Source of the DNA: Crotophaga sulcirostris
Lineage: Eukaryota; Chordata; Aves; Cuculiformes; Crotophagidae
Length of the DNA: 64,000 nucleotides
Assembly (NCBI GenBank): GCA_013397455.1
Contig: VYZB01000026.1
Coordinates: 794,210 to 858,209, forward strand
Direction: 5' to 3'
Part shown: piece by piece, positions 48,831-61,319 of the stretch
Numbering within the stretch: position 1 is the stretch's first letter
How the letters are laid out: every line of letters begins with the position of its first letter
The notes under the pieces: generated by a model
Told to the model about the DNA's origin: nothing
The model's input: only the letters and a program-made list of their open reading frames with translations
Database searches by the model: none
Made by a program: the position numbers and the translations under genes

Positions 48831-51299
48831 ACTACTATTTCACTTCTCTTTAGGCGACTAAATCTGCCTTCAGTTCATCTCATTTTTTGGTAGGGGAGGT
48901 GAGTTAACCATAATTTGAGTCTTGGAAGAGGTACGGACACTGTAAAGGTAGAGGGAAAATACAAATTTGAGGAAAGATGAAAGGAGAAGAGTATCTATGA
49001 ATAGTGTGATCCTTTCTGTGGATGCATGTCATGTGGCTTCAATCTCAGTTCAGGCACATTTCTTCCTACATATGGCACAGTTCAGCTGCCTCTCCATTCA
49101 GTAAAACTGCTCATTGAACTGCTATGGCAGGAAGACTAGCAAGCAGTTGCATCAGCTTAATGCATGGGGTGGTAGTTGTGGCTTAGAGGCAAGAAACAGT
49201 GAATACAGAAGACAGTTCTTATCACCTATAACCATAGAGAAAAACCTGTGCAAAATTTCTTTAGGTGAACTTGGAATCTGGAAATCCTCTGTCCTGAAAA
49301 TAGACTTACATGAATGTTGCTGCTGCATTTAAGAAGAAGGTTTATGAATGATCTGATGGAAAGGGGAAATCAGCTTGTATTTTACCATAAGAGAAAGCTC
49401 TTCATTTGCTGTCTCAAGGAGGACAGTAGTCCAGCTCCTAGTGCACACCCTTGTCAATGCTGTATCACACAGACATTTTACTGCTATTCATTACATGTAA
49501 ATGTTTCTTTGTCCCAGTAGAAACTTGCAGCTGTCAACACAGCCAACGCTAACTACCAGGAAATGATCTGTCTGAGAAGGAAATGTTACAAGCTATCAAG
49601 TCCCCACAATGTGCTAAAACATCCGTAGAGGCAGACTGCCAGGTTTTTTTTATAAACTATGGACCATATGTTCTCTTAGCTTCCATAATTTTGAAGAAGG
49701 AAATGTGTCATTAAATAATCCTGAAGGGACGAAGGAATGCACTGTGCAGGGGAAGAATCATAATGATACTTCACTGGGATGGTACCCCAACATCTGCTTT
49801 CCTGAAGAGTTTGAAGGCTGAAAGACCAAGAGAGATATAAAAAGGAGGTTGTTCCTAGAGTGTGGATAGGAATAACTCCACCATATGGCAACCTCAGGAG
49901 ATGTGATATATATCTGAAGAAAACCCGCTATCATTCATGCTGGTACAATAAACAATAACATAGCGTCTGTATCTCTCTTGGCTGTATGGTAAGTCAAGGC
50001 ATGTCTGTTTCACAGGACTCAAGGTGAGGCAAGCGGGTAACCCCACCATCCAGCCTTGCTGACCATGCTGTTGAATTAGCTCCACCTGCATGCAGTGTAG
50101 ATACGATTAACGCTGAAAAAGAATCAAATCTGGCAAGACAAATCCATATAGGAAGGAGACTGAACAGAGGCTACATTGATCTTTACCATCCCAAGCTGGT
50201 AACATTTCTCCATATGCTAATGCTGTTCTATGCTGATACCAGACAGTGCAGGTAATGTTGGCTGTTTCAGTCCCAACTTCTGCTATTGTAAAACATTGCG
50301 TGTGCTATGGCACAAGTTTCTCCATTTACCTGACAGCTGATGTTACTAGCGCCCAGAACGACTCTCACAGTTCGGTGCAGAACCCGTCAGAGCTTGAAAA
50401 CATGTTGACCAGCAGGCACTAAGAGTGAATCAGCAGTGCCTGAGGTGGAGAAACCAATCAGAAACAGAGATTGCAGAGCATGGTGGGTAGCTTCAAGCGT
50501 ATGCTTCTAAGTAGGCAAGATTAAGGGAGAAACCAAGTTTGTTCTTACAACGTATTAGATTGGCCAGTTGATTAAACACCAGAAACATAATTACGAAAGA
50601 CCAAAAAACATTTTGCTGTAGCACAACCTATCTGCACCTCAACTTTGTTCTTAGCTGCTCTGTAGGATTATGCTTCAGAAAAGTCTTAGCTGACTGTGTG
50701 GAGGGAAGAACTCCAGCAGCACCTCCACCCTAGAGGGTGGTAGTAACAGAACTGAAACTAGTCCTTTCTTTAGTAAAGATCTTCAAATGCCTTGGCTACC
50801 TTGAGGGGCTGGCCACTCTATCTATTTCTTAAGGTTAGTAAAGTGTTGCAGAAATTCTTATATAGAGGATTATGTATATAAAAATGTATATCTTAAATAT
50901 GTAAGAGCTCCTTCCTACACAGAATGAATTGCATGACTTTTGGTGTAATATCCATGTTAGGGTTTGTACCAACTAAGACTGTGAGCACTTACGCCTCCTT
51001 CACCATTTCTTGCTGTGCCTAAAACAAGTTCAACAAACAGCCATTCAAAGGACATTTCTTTGCTATTTTTTGTGTGTGTAGAGGAGATCAGGTTTCTTTC
51101 TCTTTTTCTTTAACTTTTCTAACAAGTTATTTCTTTGTATTCTTTAATCAGTATATTCTTTAATTTTAAGACAGTTTTTGTGGTTTTCAGCAATTCTGAG
51201 ATTGCATTTAAACGTCCTGAACCATAACTCATAAACCATGGAAAAAAGTTATTTTTTTGAAGTATGATTTTCAGCTTGCAGTGATGAATGTTTATATTG
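48831..51299. other. AT-rich unique sequence with a small CpG cluster
   Basis: No gene is recognised. Around 50349-50520 there are several CpG dinucleotides within about 60 bases and, near 50450, a CCAAT-box-like AACCAATCAG. This is unusual for the CpG-poor window but not proof of a promoter. Confidence 0.5.
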
Positions 51300-51554
51300 T
51301 ACTTGGACTTTGGTAAAGCCTTTGACACCGTTTCTCACAATATTCTGCTTGAGAAACTGGCTGCCATTGGCCTGGACAGGCACAACCTCTGCTGGGTGAA
51401 AAGAAAAAGACTGGATGGCCAGGCCCAGAGAGTGGTGGTAAGGGGAGTTTAACCCAGTTGGAGGCCGGTCACAAGTGGTGTTCCCCAGGGCTCAGTGCTG
51501 GGTCCAGTCCTGTTCAATATCTTTATTGATGACTGAATGCACCCTTAGCAAGTT
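51300..51554 (+). mobile_element. CR1 reverse-transcriptase fragment lacking its 3' end
   Basis: Reads YLDFGKAFDTVSHNILLEKL, the first catalytic block of the CR1 reverse transcriptase (Asp in YLDF, then AFDTV), then AAIGLDRHNL and [19 protein letters not shown] in another frame. A TTTAAC change introduces a stop near 51450. A short deletion after LFNIFIDD removes the block before the CTLSK codons, and the fragment stops at about 51554, before the FADD catalytic box. Since CR1 insertions normally keep the 3' end, this piece must have lost its 3' part later or been broken by another event. Confidence 0.93.
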
Positions 51555-52033
51555 GTGTATTTTTTCTGCCTTATCTCAGTGTGCTACCTCTCATCATTTT
51601 TGGAGTGTCCTACATGCTGGCTTTTAGATACTTAGAATTATGTTAGACTTAAGACTCAGGTTGAAACCTGCAGTTCCATGTGGTTTTATCTGATACTTCA
51701 GAATAAATATCAGCAGTCTTAATTAAAAAGAAAAGGTTAACAAAAATAAAATGTCTGTTTTAATACAAACATTTTTAAAATTCGTTTATTATGAAAACCC
51801 ACATTTCTGTGCTTTGAAAAATTACCTATAATTTAGTTGATGGTCTCACAATAAAGTTGTGCTTTTTGAAATCTCTCTGAATAGCTCTTCAACCTTGTCC
51901 AGTTACAAAGTTTTAGAGCTTCATTTTGCATGTGCAGTAGAGACTGGGATGAGACATCACAGTTCATTTCTGTGATGCCTTCTGTGATGTCTTGTATTTG
52001 CCTGGTGCTTGACCCATGTCCATGGCATGATCA
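51555..52033. other. Spacer between two plus-strand CR1 pieces
   Basis: AT-rich sequence with no recognised feature. It separates a CR1 RT fragment from a CR1 3' tip in the same orientation, but it does not itself look like CR1. Confidence 0.5.
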
Positions 52034-52201
52034 TGCCCAGGGAGGTGGTGGAGTTGCCAACCCTGGAGATGTTTAAGAGGAGATTGGATGAGGCACTCAG
52101 TGCCATGGTTTAGATGATGGGATGGTGTTAGTGTTGGGTTATAGGTTGGACTCGATGATCTCAGAGGTCCTTTCCAACCTTGTAATACTGTGATACTGTG
52201 A
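52034..52201 (+). mobile_element. CR1 LINE 3' tip (about 168 bp, young subfamily)
   Basis: Begins TGCCCAGGGAGGTGGTGGAG and runs through the ORF2 stop (GCCATGGTTTAG) and 3' UTR to the ATACTGTGATACTGTG tail. Nearly identical to 37605-37772, with about seven differences by eye. Confidence 0.95.
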
Positions 52202-54377
52202 AAACTTCCCTTGTCCTCTGGAGCATACTCAGAGTGCATGGACACAGTGACGTACCAGTGTCTCAAAGTTGCATGTACAGCTTGTAGTCAGGTAGATTTG
52301 AGATTATAAGTTTCCTCTTTCATTCACTCAGTTCATACACATAGAAAGGACACATAAATGCTGTATGGGGACAGTCCAACCTTTATTTCAACCCTAAACA
52401 CCATCAATTATGTATCTCCCAACTAAGCATGACTATACTGAGGAATTCCTTCCTGTGTCTTGACTGTTAATATACTCTGTCTCTGAAAAATGTGCTACTT
52501 CTCTGTTTTTCTGAATTGGAACTAATAGATCTGACGTGGTGCAGCTGTGGGAGTGAATCAGCAGAACGGCTCTGCATCTTCATGCACATGACATCCTGTG
52601 ACAAAAAATCTCACATTTTGAAGATAAAAAAATTTATTAGTTTCATTAATTTCTTCCTCAAGGGGAGCTAAAATCATTTTCAAAGGGAAACAGTAAAATT
52701 GAGATTCCACTAAACCAATCTGTCAAGACGGCAAACATGAAAATCATATCAAGAATATGTTATACTTCAAATTTTATTGGATTTATAGTTATTTTCATAC
52801 TTTCCAGGCATAATTTAGGCGTATATAAAGCAAGGCTTAAAATGCAAAACATATGGCACATTAAGCTGTGCTGATAACAATGGGGACTAATGAGAAGAGA
52901 AATGTTTTGCTAACAGGTGCATTTTACTTTGTAAATTTTTCCTCAGGATTAAGGAATAAATTTGGAAATTGATGGCTGGAGTAGAAAAGTTAGAAATCCT
53001 TCAGGATCTGAGTATTTGACCTCTAAAAGCCCAGTATGAATGGACTGTCATTTTCATTTAATAGGAAAACATAAGAGTGATTGATGAAATAATCTCTTGA
53101 GGTTGTTTTGTTGCTTTTTTTGTTGGTGGTTTGTTTGGAGTTTTTTTCAGAGATAGTTTTGAGATTTCTGCAGGGCCTAGCAGTAGAAGTTTCACCTGCT
53201 TGACAATATGATTGAAGTGATTTTAGGTGGTTAAGTTTTCATCTGCAGTTCTTTGTCCCTCTTTCAGCATCTGCATCTAGGACAATGCACAAGGATTTCT
53301 AGCCATCTAATGGACCTCTTTCACATCTGTTCACTTATCTCACCTCAAAGAAAGACTTCTAACCCACACTCAGCTCTGCTGCACCAAAGTTCCCAATTTC
53401 CAGTTCTGTATTAACTGTGGTAGACAAAAAAAAGAACCTGAAAACAACTTCTGATCTAAAAGACACTCATTATGGTTTGGGGTTAGGCAACAATCTGTGC
53501 TGCAAGAAAGAGATGACAGCAAGAATATGAGCTTCCCCAGGCCCTTTTGTTTATGTTATTGTGGTTGGTGAGACTTTTGCATCTGGATAATGATTAGGCT
53601 AGGGATAGGGTAGATCATTAGGCTGGGAAATGGCAGCAATGAGAATTCAGCTCAGAAGGCAGAAAAAGGTGAGTGGAGAACATACGCAAACCCTGAGGGC
53701 AAGTCAGCTGCGATGTGTATCCTTATCTCCCCTGTATGTAATGTTCCCAGGACTGTTACCCTGTATGGAGAAGACAGATGGACACAATCATTGTCTATCC
53801 CCCTACAATGGGTAACCTCTTGCAGCCATTAATTGGGAATGATCCTGAGTCCTTACTGAGTCCACGGCCCTGATCAGTTGTTCGTTAAGAGAATGCTCAT
53901 TGATCTTGGCCAGAGCCAGGCTGGAGGCATTCAAACAATTTCACAGTCTGAAGCCCCAGGGCCCCACAATATTCCTAAGTACTGTTTAAGTAACTAATGC
54001 AGACTTAGCCAGTGTGTTCACTTTGGTGAATGCCTTTGCGCTCACCACTTAGAAGGAGAACAACTCCTGCCTGTGATAACTTCTGAACTTCTGTTCACAC
54101 TTGTGCTTCCTAGATTTCACGAGCAAACTGCATCAAACTCCAGGCTAAAGACAAATACCATTCAATTCTTACGGTACATCCTTAGAAAGTCTAACTTCTC
54201 AATAGTCCAGCCAAAACTGTCATTTTCCCTGCACGACAGCACTGTGCCACAAGCTTCTTTCAGCACAAACTGTCTAGTCAATGGCTTCTGAGCTTCTGGG
54301 GAAACTCATCAATATTTGTCAACTTACATTTCTCCTACCTTCGAAGTACCATTCCATCACACACTTCAACTTTATCC
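52202..54377. other. AT-rich unique sequence, nothing recognised
   Basis: Contains T/G-rich patches near 53105-53150 and no notable frames, repeats or RNA genes. Confidence 0.55.
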
Positions 54378-54475
54378 TCATGAAGTGCAAAGTCCTGCAC
54401 CTGCTTGAGCAGGGAGGTGACCCCTAGATGACCCCTAGAGGTCCCTTCCAACCTAAATGGTTCTGTGATTCTTTG
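54378..54475 (+). mobile_element. Internally deleted CR1 LINE (about 100 bp)
   Basis: ATGAAGTGCAAAGTCCTGCA at 54380-54399 encodes KCKVLHL, the CR1 motif just after the FADD box (family K-CQVLHWG or KCKVLHLG). It is joined within a few bases to GAGGTCCCTTCCAACCTAAA and TTCTGTGATTCT, the CR1 3' terminus. The several hundred bases normally between these points are missing, so this is a deletion derivative of an older subfamily. Confidence 0.8.
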
Positions 54476-57400
54476 AAATCTGGAAACCATTCCTTCACAA
54501 TGCTACCACATAAGGACCACACAGAGCTGTTACCTACAGACCTACGTGACTAATTCAATGACTGTTTGTGGCGAAACTTCATTCCATAGCGATTTCTGCT
54601 AGACCCAAAGGGTTTGTCCACAATGAAAAAAAAATATCTGTACTCTGGAAGACTGTACTCTAGCTGCCCAGAGGAGTTCCAATCACAGTGTTTGGCCTAT
54701 CTTGTGGGGACAAATCCACTTTCCATCTCCTAGTGACATTCAGTTGAAATTTAGGCACTGAAAACTACGTAGGTATTTAAAATACTGTTATAGGTAATGG
54801 AGTCCTGGAACCTCCTTCAGTTGCCTAAACATATGATTTATGTAATGCAGTTAGAATTTCCCTATATGAGATACCTGCATAGGGCTGGCAACCATGATAA
54901 AGAGATTATAGGAAGTGCATATCTTTTGAAAGAGGTGGCTGGAAGTTCAAATGGCAATATAGTTACCTATATATATATACGAATATGTCCACTAATTGGC
55001 ATGATCAAGTGAGAGTAGAAGGCAGTTCAGTAGAAATCAGTCATGAGGACTGGCATCCATGTGCCCACATCTAGTGTCAGTGAATAAATCTAGTCCCAGC
55101 TGCACTGCATCCACAAGGTGTTCATAGGGCTGGTAGCTTTGTCACAGTACCTACATATTCCTGAAAAGCTCCCTACCGGCAGAGTACCATGGCTTGCTTA
55201 CCTGCATTGTTTGACATCTGCCAGAGTAGTCAGAGCAGTTATATTTCTGACTGTAGGTAATGGCATTGCAATGAAATGCAGTTTGGAAGAGTGTCCACCT
55301 GCTTTTTTGAGGCCCTTGTTAATGAGAATGAATCCTAGTGTAGAGAACAACAGTTTTCAAGAGTCAGAGGCTGCATGGCTTGTTGTATCTGCTGTTGTTC
55401 GCAGTGTGCTCAGTGCAGATTTACTTGCAAATTTGTGTATGAAAGCATTCTTAAATTAAAAATACATCTTCCAAACAGTGAAGAACTGGCTCTGTGTATC
55501 CTCACAGTGAAAGCTGAGGATAGGCCAAAGTAAAAGCATTTGCTTTTGTGTGGGAGGGAGCTTAGGCCAGTGATACAGAATTACCTCCCACACTTCAGCT
55601 GGTATGTGTCACACTTTGAAAAGGGTATTAAACATTAGATGAGACAACAGAGAAACTTCCAGTCAACTGGCATTTTCTTCTGCTCTGTCTGCACTCCCTG
55701 CACTCCCCTGAATGCTATCCTAGTATTTCTCTTTCAGCAAAATTCTAGGTTTACTATGTCTGCCATTGATCCAGTGAAGTTCCTGTCCATTTCCTTGCTT
55801 TGTAGGTGATGCCTGGATCACTCTGGCAATGTCCTGTGAGATCACTGCTCTCTCCATTCCACCAGCTTCTGTCCAGTGCCTGGCCTCCCTCCACCTTACC
55901 ACGGACAACTCAGTCTATCACCCATGTGTATGCCAAGATCTTGCCAATGCCCATTTTGGTTAAGTCTGCAGGAGAGTTTAACCTCAAAAGCAAAATCTGG
56001 TCTGTAAGGTACAGAGAGTAAAGATGTAAGACATACTCTCCCTTGCCCTGTGACCCATCTGACCTAATACTGCATCTCATGTAGTGGCAGTAAGAGATGC
56101 TAATTAGGGAGAACGTGTGCCTGGCCTGTGCAGTCATTGGTTTAAGGGTATTCCTGGTAAGTCCCTATGTTGTCCTTTTACTATCTCTTTATGTACCTGC
56201 TTTCCAAGAATTTAGCTATTACTTTTTTGGACATGCTGTATTTCTACCCACAGGGCAGGTATAGACATGAAATCTAAGGGCTGAATAACTTTAAAGTCAT
56301 CTACTCCACTAAAGATAAACAATCATCCAGACTCCTTACCTTCTTGTTAAGTACAAACCTATAAATTACAATAACCTATTTAATTTCTTAGAAAAACAAA
56401 CTATGCCATCCCACAGGGAGAAAATGTACCCATCCATCCTCCTTGCTTCTAAGATGACAAATTCTGTAAGCCCACATCAGACTACTGACCACCCTATATG
56501 GTTTTCTCTTTCTGGCTTTTGCTGGCCCTTGCTTATTAAGAGAAAAGCAACAAAAAATCTAGACTCTCCAAAGGCAAGTACTACTAGCGAAAAAGAAAAA
56601 TCTGTGCTAGTGTAACTGAAAACAAAATTTGGACATTTCTGTCTATTTCTCCCACTCTTATCTTTTTTCTCCAACTAGCCTCCCACTTCTGTGCATCATT
56701 TATCCTCTCCCTCCTCCTGCAAGGTTTTCCGTAAATCATATCTTCCCTCAAGGCTTTGTTATATGTCTTTTCCAAGAACATTTTGTGTTTGAATTCCTTT
56801 GGTGCATTATACTTGTCTGAATGAGGCCACACATTTGTCAGGATACAGGCCTTGCCTTTTAACTTGGTGTGGAGAAGTAGGGAAATCTATAACACTATAG
56901 GAATTATTTGCAAGTTTAAGCTCTATACTTCATCTTTTTCTCCCATAAATACAATTTTTGTTCTCATTCACAATGATTCCAGCATGTCAGAGTAATAAAC
57001 GGTTATCCTAACCTTCTGATAACTATTGCACAGAAGCACTTCTAAGACCAGGGTCTCAAAAAGATTTGCAGTCCTGTAGGACTCCATTTAAGAGATGGAT
57101 AAAGTTTATTATTGCTTTCTGACAGACACTGAAGTTCAGTGTTTTGCACAAGAATTGTCAACAGCTGGACTAAATCCTAACCGGAACATCCACCACTTGT
57201 TTCTCCGTGTGCAATTTTCAGTAAGATTCAACTTATCTCACACAAGCAGTCTCAGTATTGGGATGTAGTTTTTACTGTCAAGTACAGGAGATGCTGGCTT
57301 AGACCAAGGTCTAATATTTATACAATAAAAGTCATGTGAAATGTGGTTCTGTTTATATCGCTCAGGTGGTCCAAGGCACAGGCCCAGTGCTGCACTGCTA

Positions 57401-57601
57401 GTCTGCCCTTGGGCTGGGGTGGTGCCATGCTCTCTGATACACTGCCCAAACTCTCCACTGGAACAGAAGATGGACTGACCCACACCTATTAAAACAGTTC
57501 AGTACAACTGCTTCAGTTTTGCTTGCCTTTACTCTGCACAGCCCTCCAACAGTGCTCCCAGGACTCCCTTTTCAGTGCATGCAACACAAACTCAGAGCTT
57601 C
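54476..57601. other. Unique sequence; one 113-codon frame of unknown meaning
   Basis: The plus-strand frame 55118-55459 is not low-complexity and contains several Cys, but I recognise no domain, and no splice or promoter context supports it. A minus-strand frame at 57238-57483 (81 codons) is likewise unexplained. No transposon tails are visible. An AT dinucleotide run lies at about 54969-54980. Confidence 0.45.
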
Positions 57602-58633
57602 TGCAGTGCATTTACCCTGGCTGGATATCAGGTGCCCACAAAAGCTGCTCTATCACTCCCCTACCTCACCTGGACAGAGGAGGAAAAATGTAATGAAAGT
57701 CTCATGGGTCAAGATAAGGACTGGGAGATCACTGGCAAGACAGACTTGACTTGAAGAACTTAGTTTAATTTATTACATATCAAATCAGAGTAGGACAATG
57801 AGAAAATAGAAACTTAATTTTAAAACACTTCCCCTCCCTTCTTTCCAGGTTTACCTTCACTCGTGATTTCTCTACCTCCTCCCCTTGCAGTAGTGCAGGG
57901 GTACAGAGAATGGGCGTTGTGGTCAGTTCATCACATATTGTCCCTGCTGCTACTGCTGCTCCTTCCTCCTCACACTCTTCTCTTTCTCCAGGGTGGAGTC
58001 CCTCCCATGTAAGACAGTCGTCTACACCTTCCCTTAGGCTACAGTTCATGAACTGCTCCAGTGGGGGTCTCTTCCACAGGGTGCAGTCCTTCTGGAACAG
58101 ACTGCTCCAGCATGGGTCCCTTGTGGGGTAACAAATCCTGCAAGGAAACCTGCTCCAGTGTGGGCTCCTCTCTTCATGGTGTCACAGGTTCTGCCAGAAG
58201 CGTGCTCCAGTGTGGTCTTCCCATGGGGTCACAGGGTATCCACCTGCTCTGGCATGGGGTCCTCCAGGGGCTGCAGGTGGACATCTGCCCCACTGTTAAC
58301 TTCCATTAACTGCAGAGGACACTCTGCCTTGATGCCTGGAGCACATCCTCCCCCTTCTTCTTCACTGTGTGCAGAGTAGTTTCTGTCACATATTTTTACT
58401 CCTATCTCAGGTTGAAGTTACTGTTGCAAAGAAGCTTCTTCCTCTTCTTAAATACATTATCCCAGAGGTGCTACAACCATTGCTGATGGACTCAGCCTTG
58501 GCCAGTGGCAGGTCCATCTTGGAGTTGGCTGGCATTGACTTCATCGGACACGGGGGAAGCTTCTAGCAACTTCTCAAAGAAGCCACCCATGTAACCCCAC
58601 TACTACCAAAACCTTTTCACACAAACCCAATAC
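57602..58633 (-). mobile_element. Solo LTR of the same family as 13.3 kb (copy B)
   Basis: Homologous along its length to 13334-14319. Sense is the minus strand: TGTATTGGG start at 58633, TATA-like TATTTAAG at 58454-58447, AATAAA at 57774-57769, and a long R region with repeated GGAGCAG-type units. It keeps units that copy A lacks (around 58070-58230). The last dozen or so bases after AGCCAGGG are diverged, so the left boundary is approximate. The flanks GCTTC (57597-57601) and GCTTT (58634-58638) agree at four of five positions, a tentative target duplication. No retroviral genes adjoin. Confidence 0.88.
57780..58049 (-). other. Open frame inside LTR copy B (89 codons), probably non-coding
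   Basis: Counterpart of the frame in the 13.3-kb LTR. The blocks REECEEEG, DELTTTPI and EEVEK recur in the same order, with small indels that keep the frame. No domain is known to me. It ends in translated AT-rich U5 sequence. Confidence 0.3.
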
Positions 58634-60936
58634 AGCTTTCCACTGGGAAAACACCTTCCTACTGTACTGAGACCCACAGCCTTACATCTGCTATGAATCT
58701 AAACTTGGAAAAAACCCACATGAACAAAGTAGTAATTATGATTTAGGACCTTCAAAGGAAACACCACAGCTAGGAAGAGACTAAGGGCCTAGGGCTAATT
58801 AATTTTTCTCCTTGACCTCACAGCAATATACCCTCTCAGCAAGATGCTCCCCAACTTCAGATGTAGTCTATGATGTAGCTGTAATGTAGGATATAGTCAA
58901 GAGTATATGAACAAGGCACAGAATTTCATGTATGGATTTATACATCCTGAACGTAGCATCTCTTTAGAGAAGAACCGTATGAAGATTATTTGACCCAGCT
59001 CTGCTCTGGACCAAAGCTGTTGAAGATGGCCAGTATTCAATTACCCCAGACAGTAAAATTAACGGGATGAGAATAAAAACATTTGTGCATTTTTAGAAGA
59101 ATAAGAATGTGCTATTTAAACCAAAATCCTGTACTTTCATGCTTTCTGAGCTTTTCTTACAATTTAGAAGACATTTTCAGCCTGCGCAAAAGTGATATGG
59201 ATACTTAATGAAGAGTCAAACCTTCAACAGTTTCAACTGGCATAGTTCCAGCTAAACCAGTGGCATCAAAGCAATGAAATTCAAGTATGAATGTAGCTCA
59301 GTAAGCACACAAAAAATCATGAAATTGTGACTGGAATTATCTGGACTGATAACTCATCAAACAGCATTTCAAACTGTTAGGTCAGCGTCAGATGCAATGC
59401 AAGTGAAATTGCAGGGTTCTTTTGAAATCACATTAATGAATGAGAGATGTTCTTATCTCACACATGAATGACAATTCCATGGCAAGGGAAAATTATACAT
59501 CCTTTGCTTCTGCCTCACACTCTTACACTCCCAGTTAATTTGCTGCAGAAGACACTGGGGATTCCCATGTGCTGTAGTGCAGCCAGCAGCAGGATAATGC
59601 AGATGAACTTGAATAGAAGGACAGGATTTGGGACACTTGAGGAGGATTTCCATTCTCAGCTAAATGTCAGCATTCATTGAAATTCAGGCAGGTCAAATCA
59701 TGTTATCTAATGAGCCAAATGCAGATTGCTGCATTTGCCACAGTAGCACAATGTTGTCCAGGCCCATCCTTTGCTCCACGTGGGATACTGAGTGAAAGAC
59801 AGACTCAATAAATCGTTAATGTATTCACTCTCCAGGCAGGTCAAATGGTAATTAACCTCATGCTCGTCCCTGCTGCTTTGAGAGCTAACTCAGTATCTAC
59901 CATGCAGCTAGAATTTGATCCAATAGCTACCATACAGAGAGGTGATAAAGGCATGCAGAGCATGACAGAGGCTGTGAAAGGAATGAGACAGGCTGAAGAG
60001 GCACAACCCAGCATTCTATCTGTAGGATCAACTGTGGCAGTGGGGCAGCACAGGACAGATTAGGCAGTCTCTAACATGAGCTATGCTCCCTATAGTCCTG
60101 GCTTTGCAGTGTCAGCCAGCCCACCAGATATGCAGGTCTAACCTTGCCTAATGGACGAGATGTTTAGAGGTGGCTCTGCTAATGGATGTAGATGCAAAAT
60201 AAAACACTTCTTCCTCAGGGAAAGGGCTTAATTACTCCCGTGGCAGGACTCCCACAGCAATTTTTCCTTTGGAGGTCTTTTCTAGAAAGGTTGGACCTGC
60301 CAGTGTGTTTTCTTCAGTGCTGCTTCTCTCTGGCAGAGACATGAAGATCCATCAGCAATAAAAACAGGCTTAGTGCCGTGCACTGGTATCATCCTTGATA
60401 CTGCACTATGAACTGTGAGAGCCAGGAGGGATGACTTCCTCTCCAGGCAAAGCTGCTTTCTTTCTCTGTCCTCTTTTGTGTGGAAGATTTAATGCTTTTA
60501 AGGATGAGCTGATGGCAACTTGTGTTTGTGGAACAATTGGAGGCACCAAGAACATATTGCCCTCCTGCTCCAAGCACAATATTTTAGCCTTGAAAGTGTA
60601 TTGTGTTTTACAGGCCAAGGGAAGAGGAATTTGTAGCTCCAGCCCAGGTTGGCAAACCTGATTCTCCTTTGTCATTTGAATATCTGTTGTAAAACTGCTT
60701 TTCTGTCCTGCCTATGGGATTAAGACTGGAACTGTAAATGTCCAGAGAAGCAAAAGCTGTGGAACAGAAGACTTTTCCTACAACAATCCATAGGTCACTG
60801 TCTCAGTAACACTGGTTTGGTTGATTTTTCTGCTGGCAAATTATAAATAGGACAAAGAATCGAACATTGATCTCTAGCGATGATCGACTTAGAAATTAGG
60901 TACTCAAGCTAAACTTGGTTGAATTTTACTAGAGAA
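58634..60936. other. Unique sequence, nothing recognised
   Basis: Frames of 60-90 codons on both strands around 59450-59680 and 60389-60675 overlap each other antisense, as chance frames do. There are no repeat tails or RNA genes. Confidence 0.55.
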
Positions 60937-61319
60937 TATAGAACCATAGAACTGCTTGGTCAGAAAAGACCTTTGAGCTCATTTAGTCCAGCTGCCCCAG
61001 TCCACTACTAAACCATATGCCTAAGCACTTCATCTACCTGTCTTGTAAGCACCTCCAGGGATGGTAACTCAACCACCTCCCTAGGCAACCTGTTCCTGTG
61101 CCTGGCAACCCTTTCAGTGAAGAAGTTTTTCCTCATGTTTACTCTGAACTTCCCCTGGCTTAACTTGAGGCCCTTTCCTCTCATCCTATCACCTGTCTTC
61201 TGGGAGAAGAGGCCAACTCCCATCTCTCTACAACCTCTTTTCGGGTAGTTGTAGATAGTGATGAGGTCTCCCCTCAGCCTTCTTTTGTCTAGGCTAAATA
61301 TAGTGAAACCCAAGTTCAG
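60937..61319 (-). mobile_element. CR1 LINE 3' end (about 380 bp)
   Basis: The minus-strand frame gives [20 protein letters not shown], then [37 protein letters not shown] and [14 protein letters not shown], ending VLRHMV plus stop at the family position. The 3' UTR ends in a degenerate AGAACCATAGAA octamer pair. This frame is intact from truncation point to stop despite many substitutions. Confidence 0.95.
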
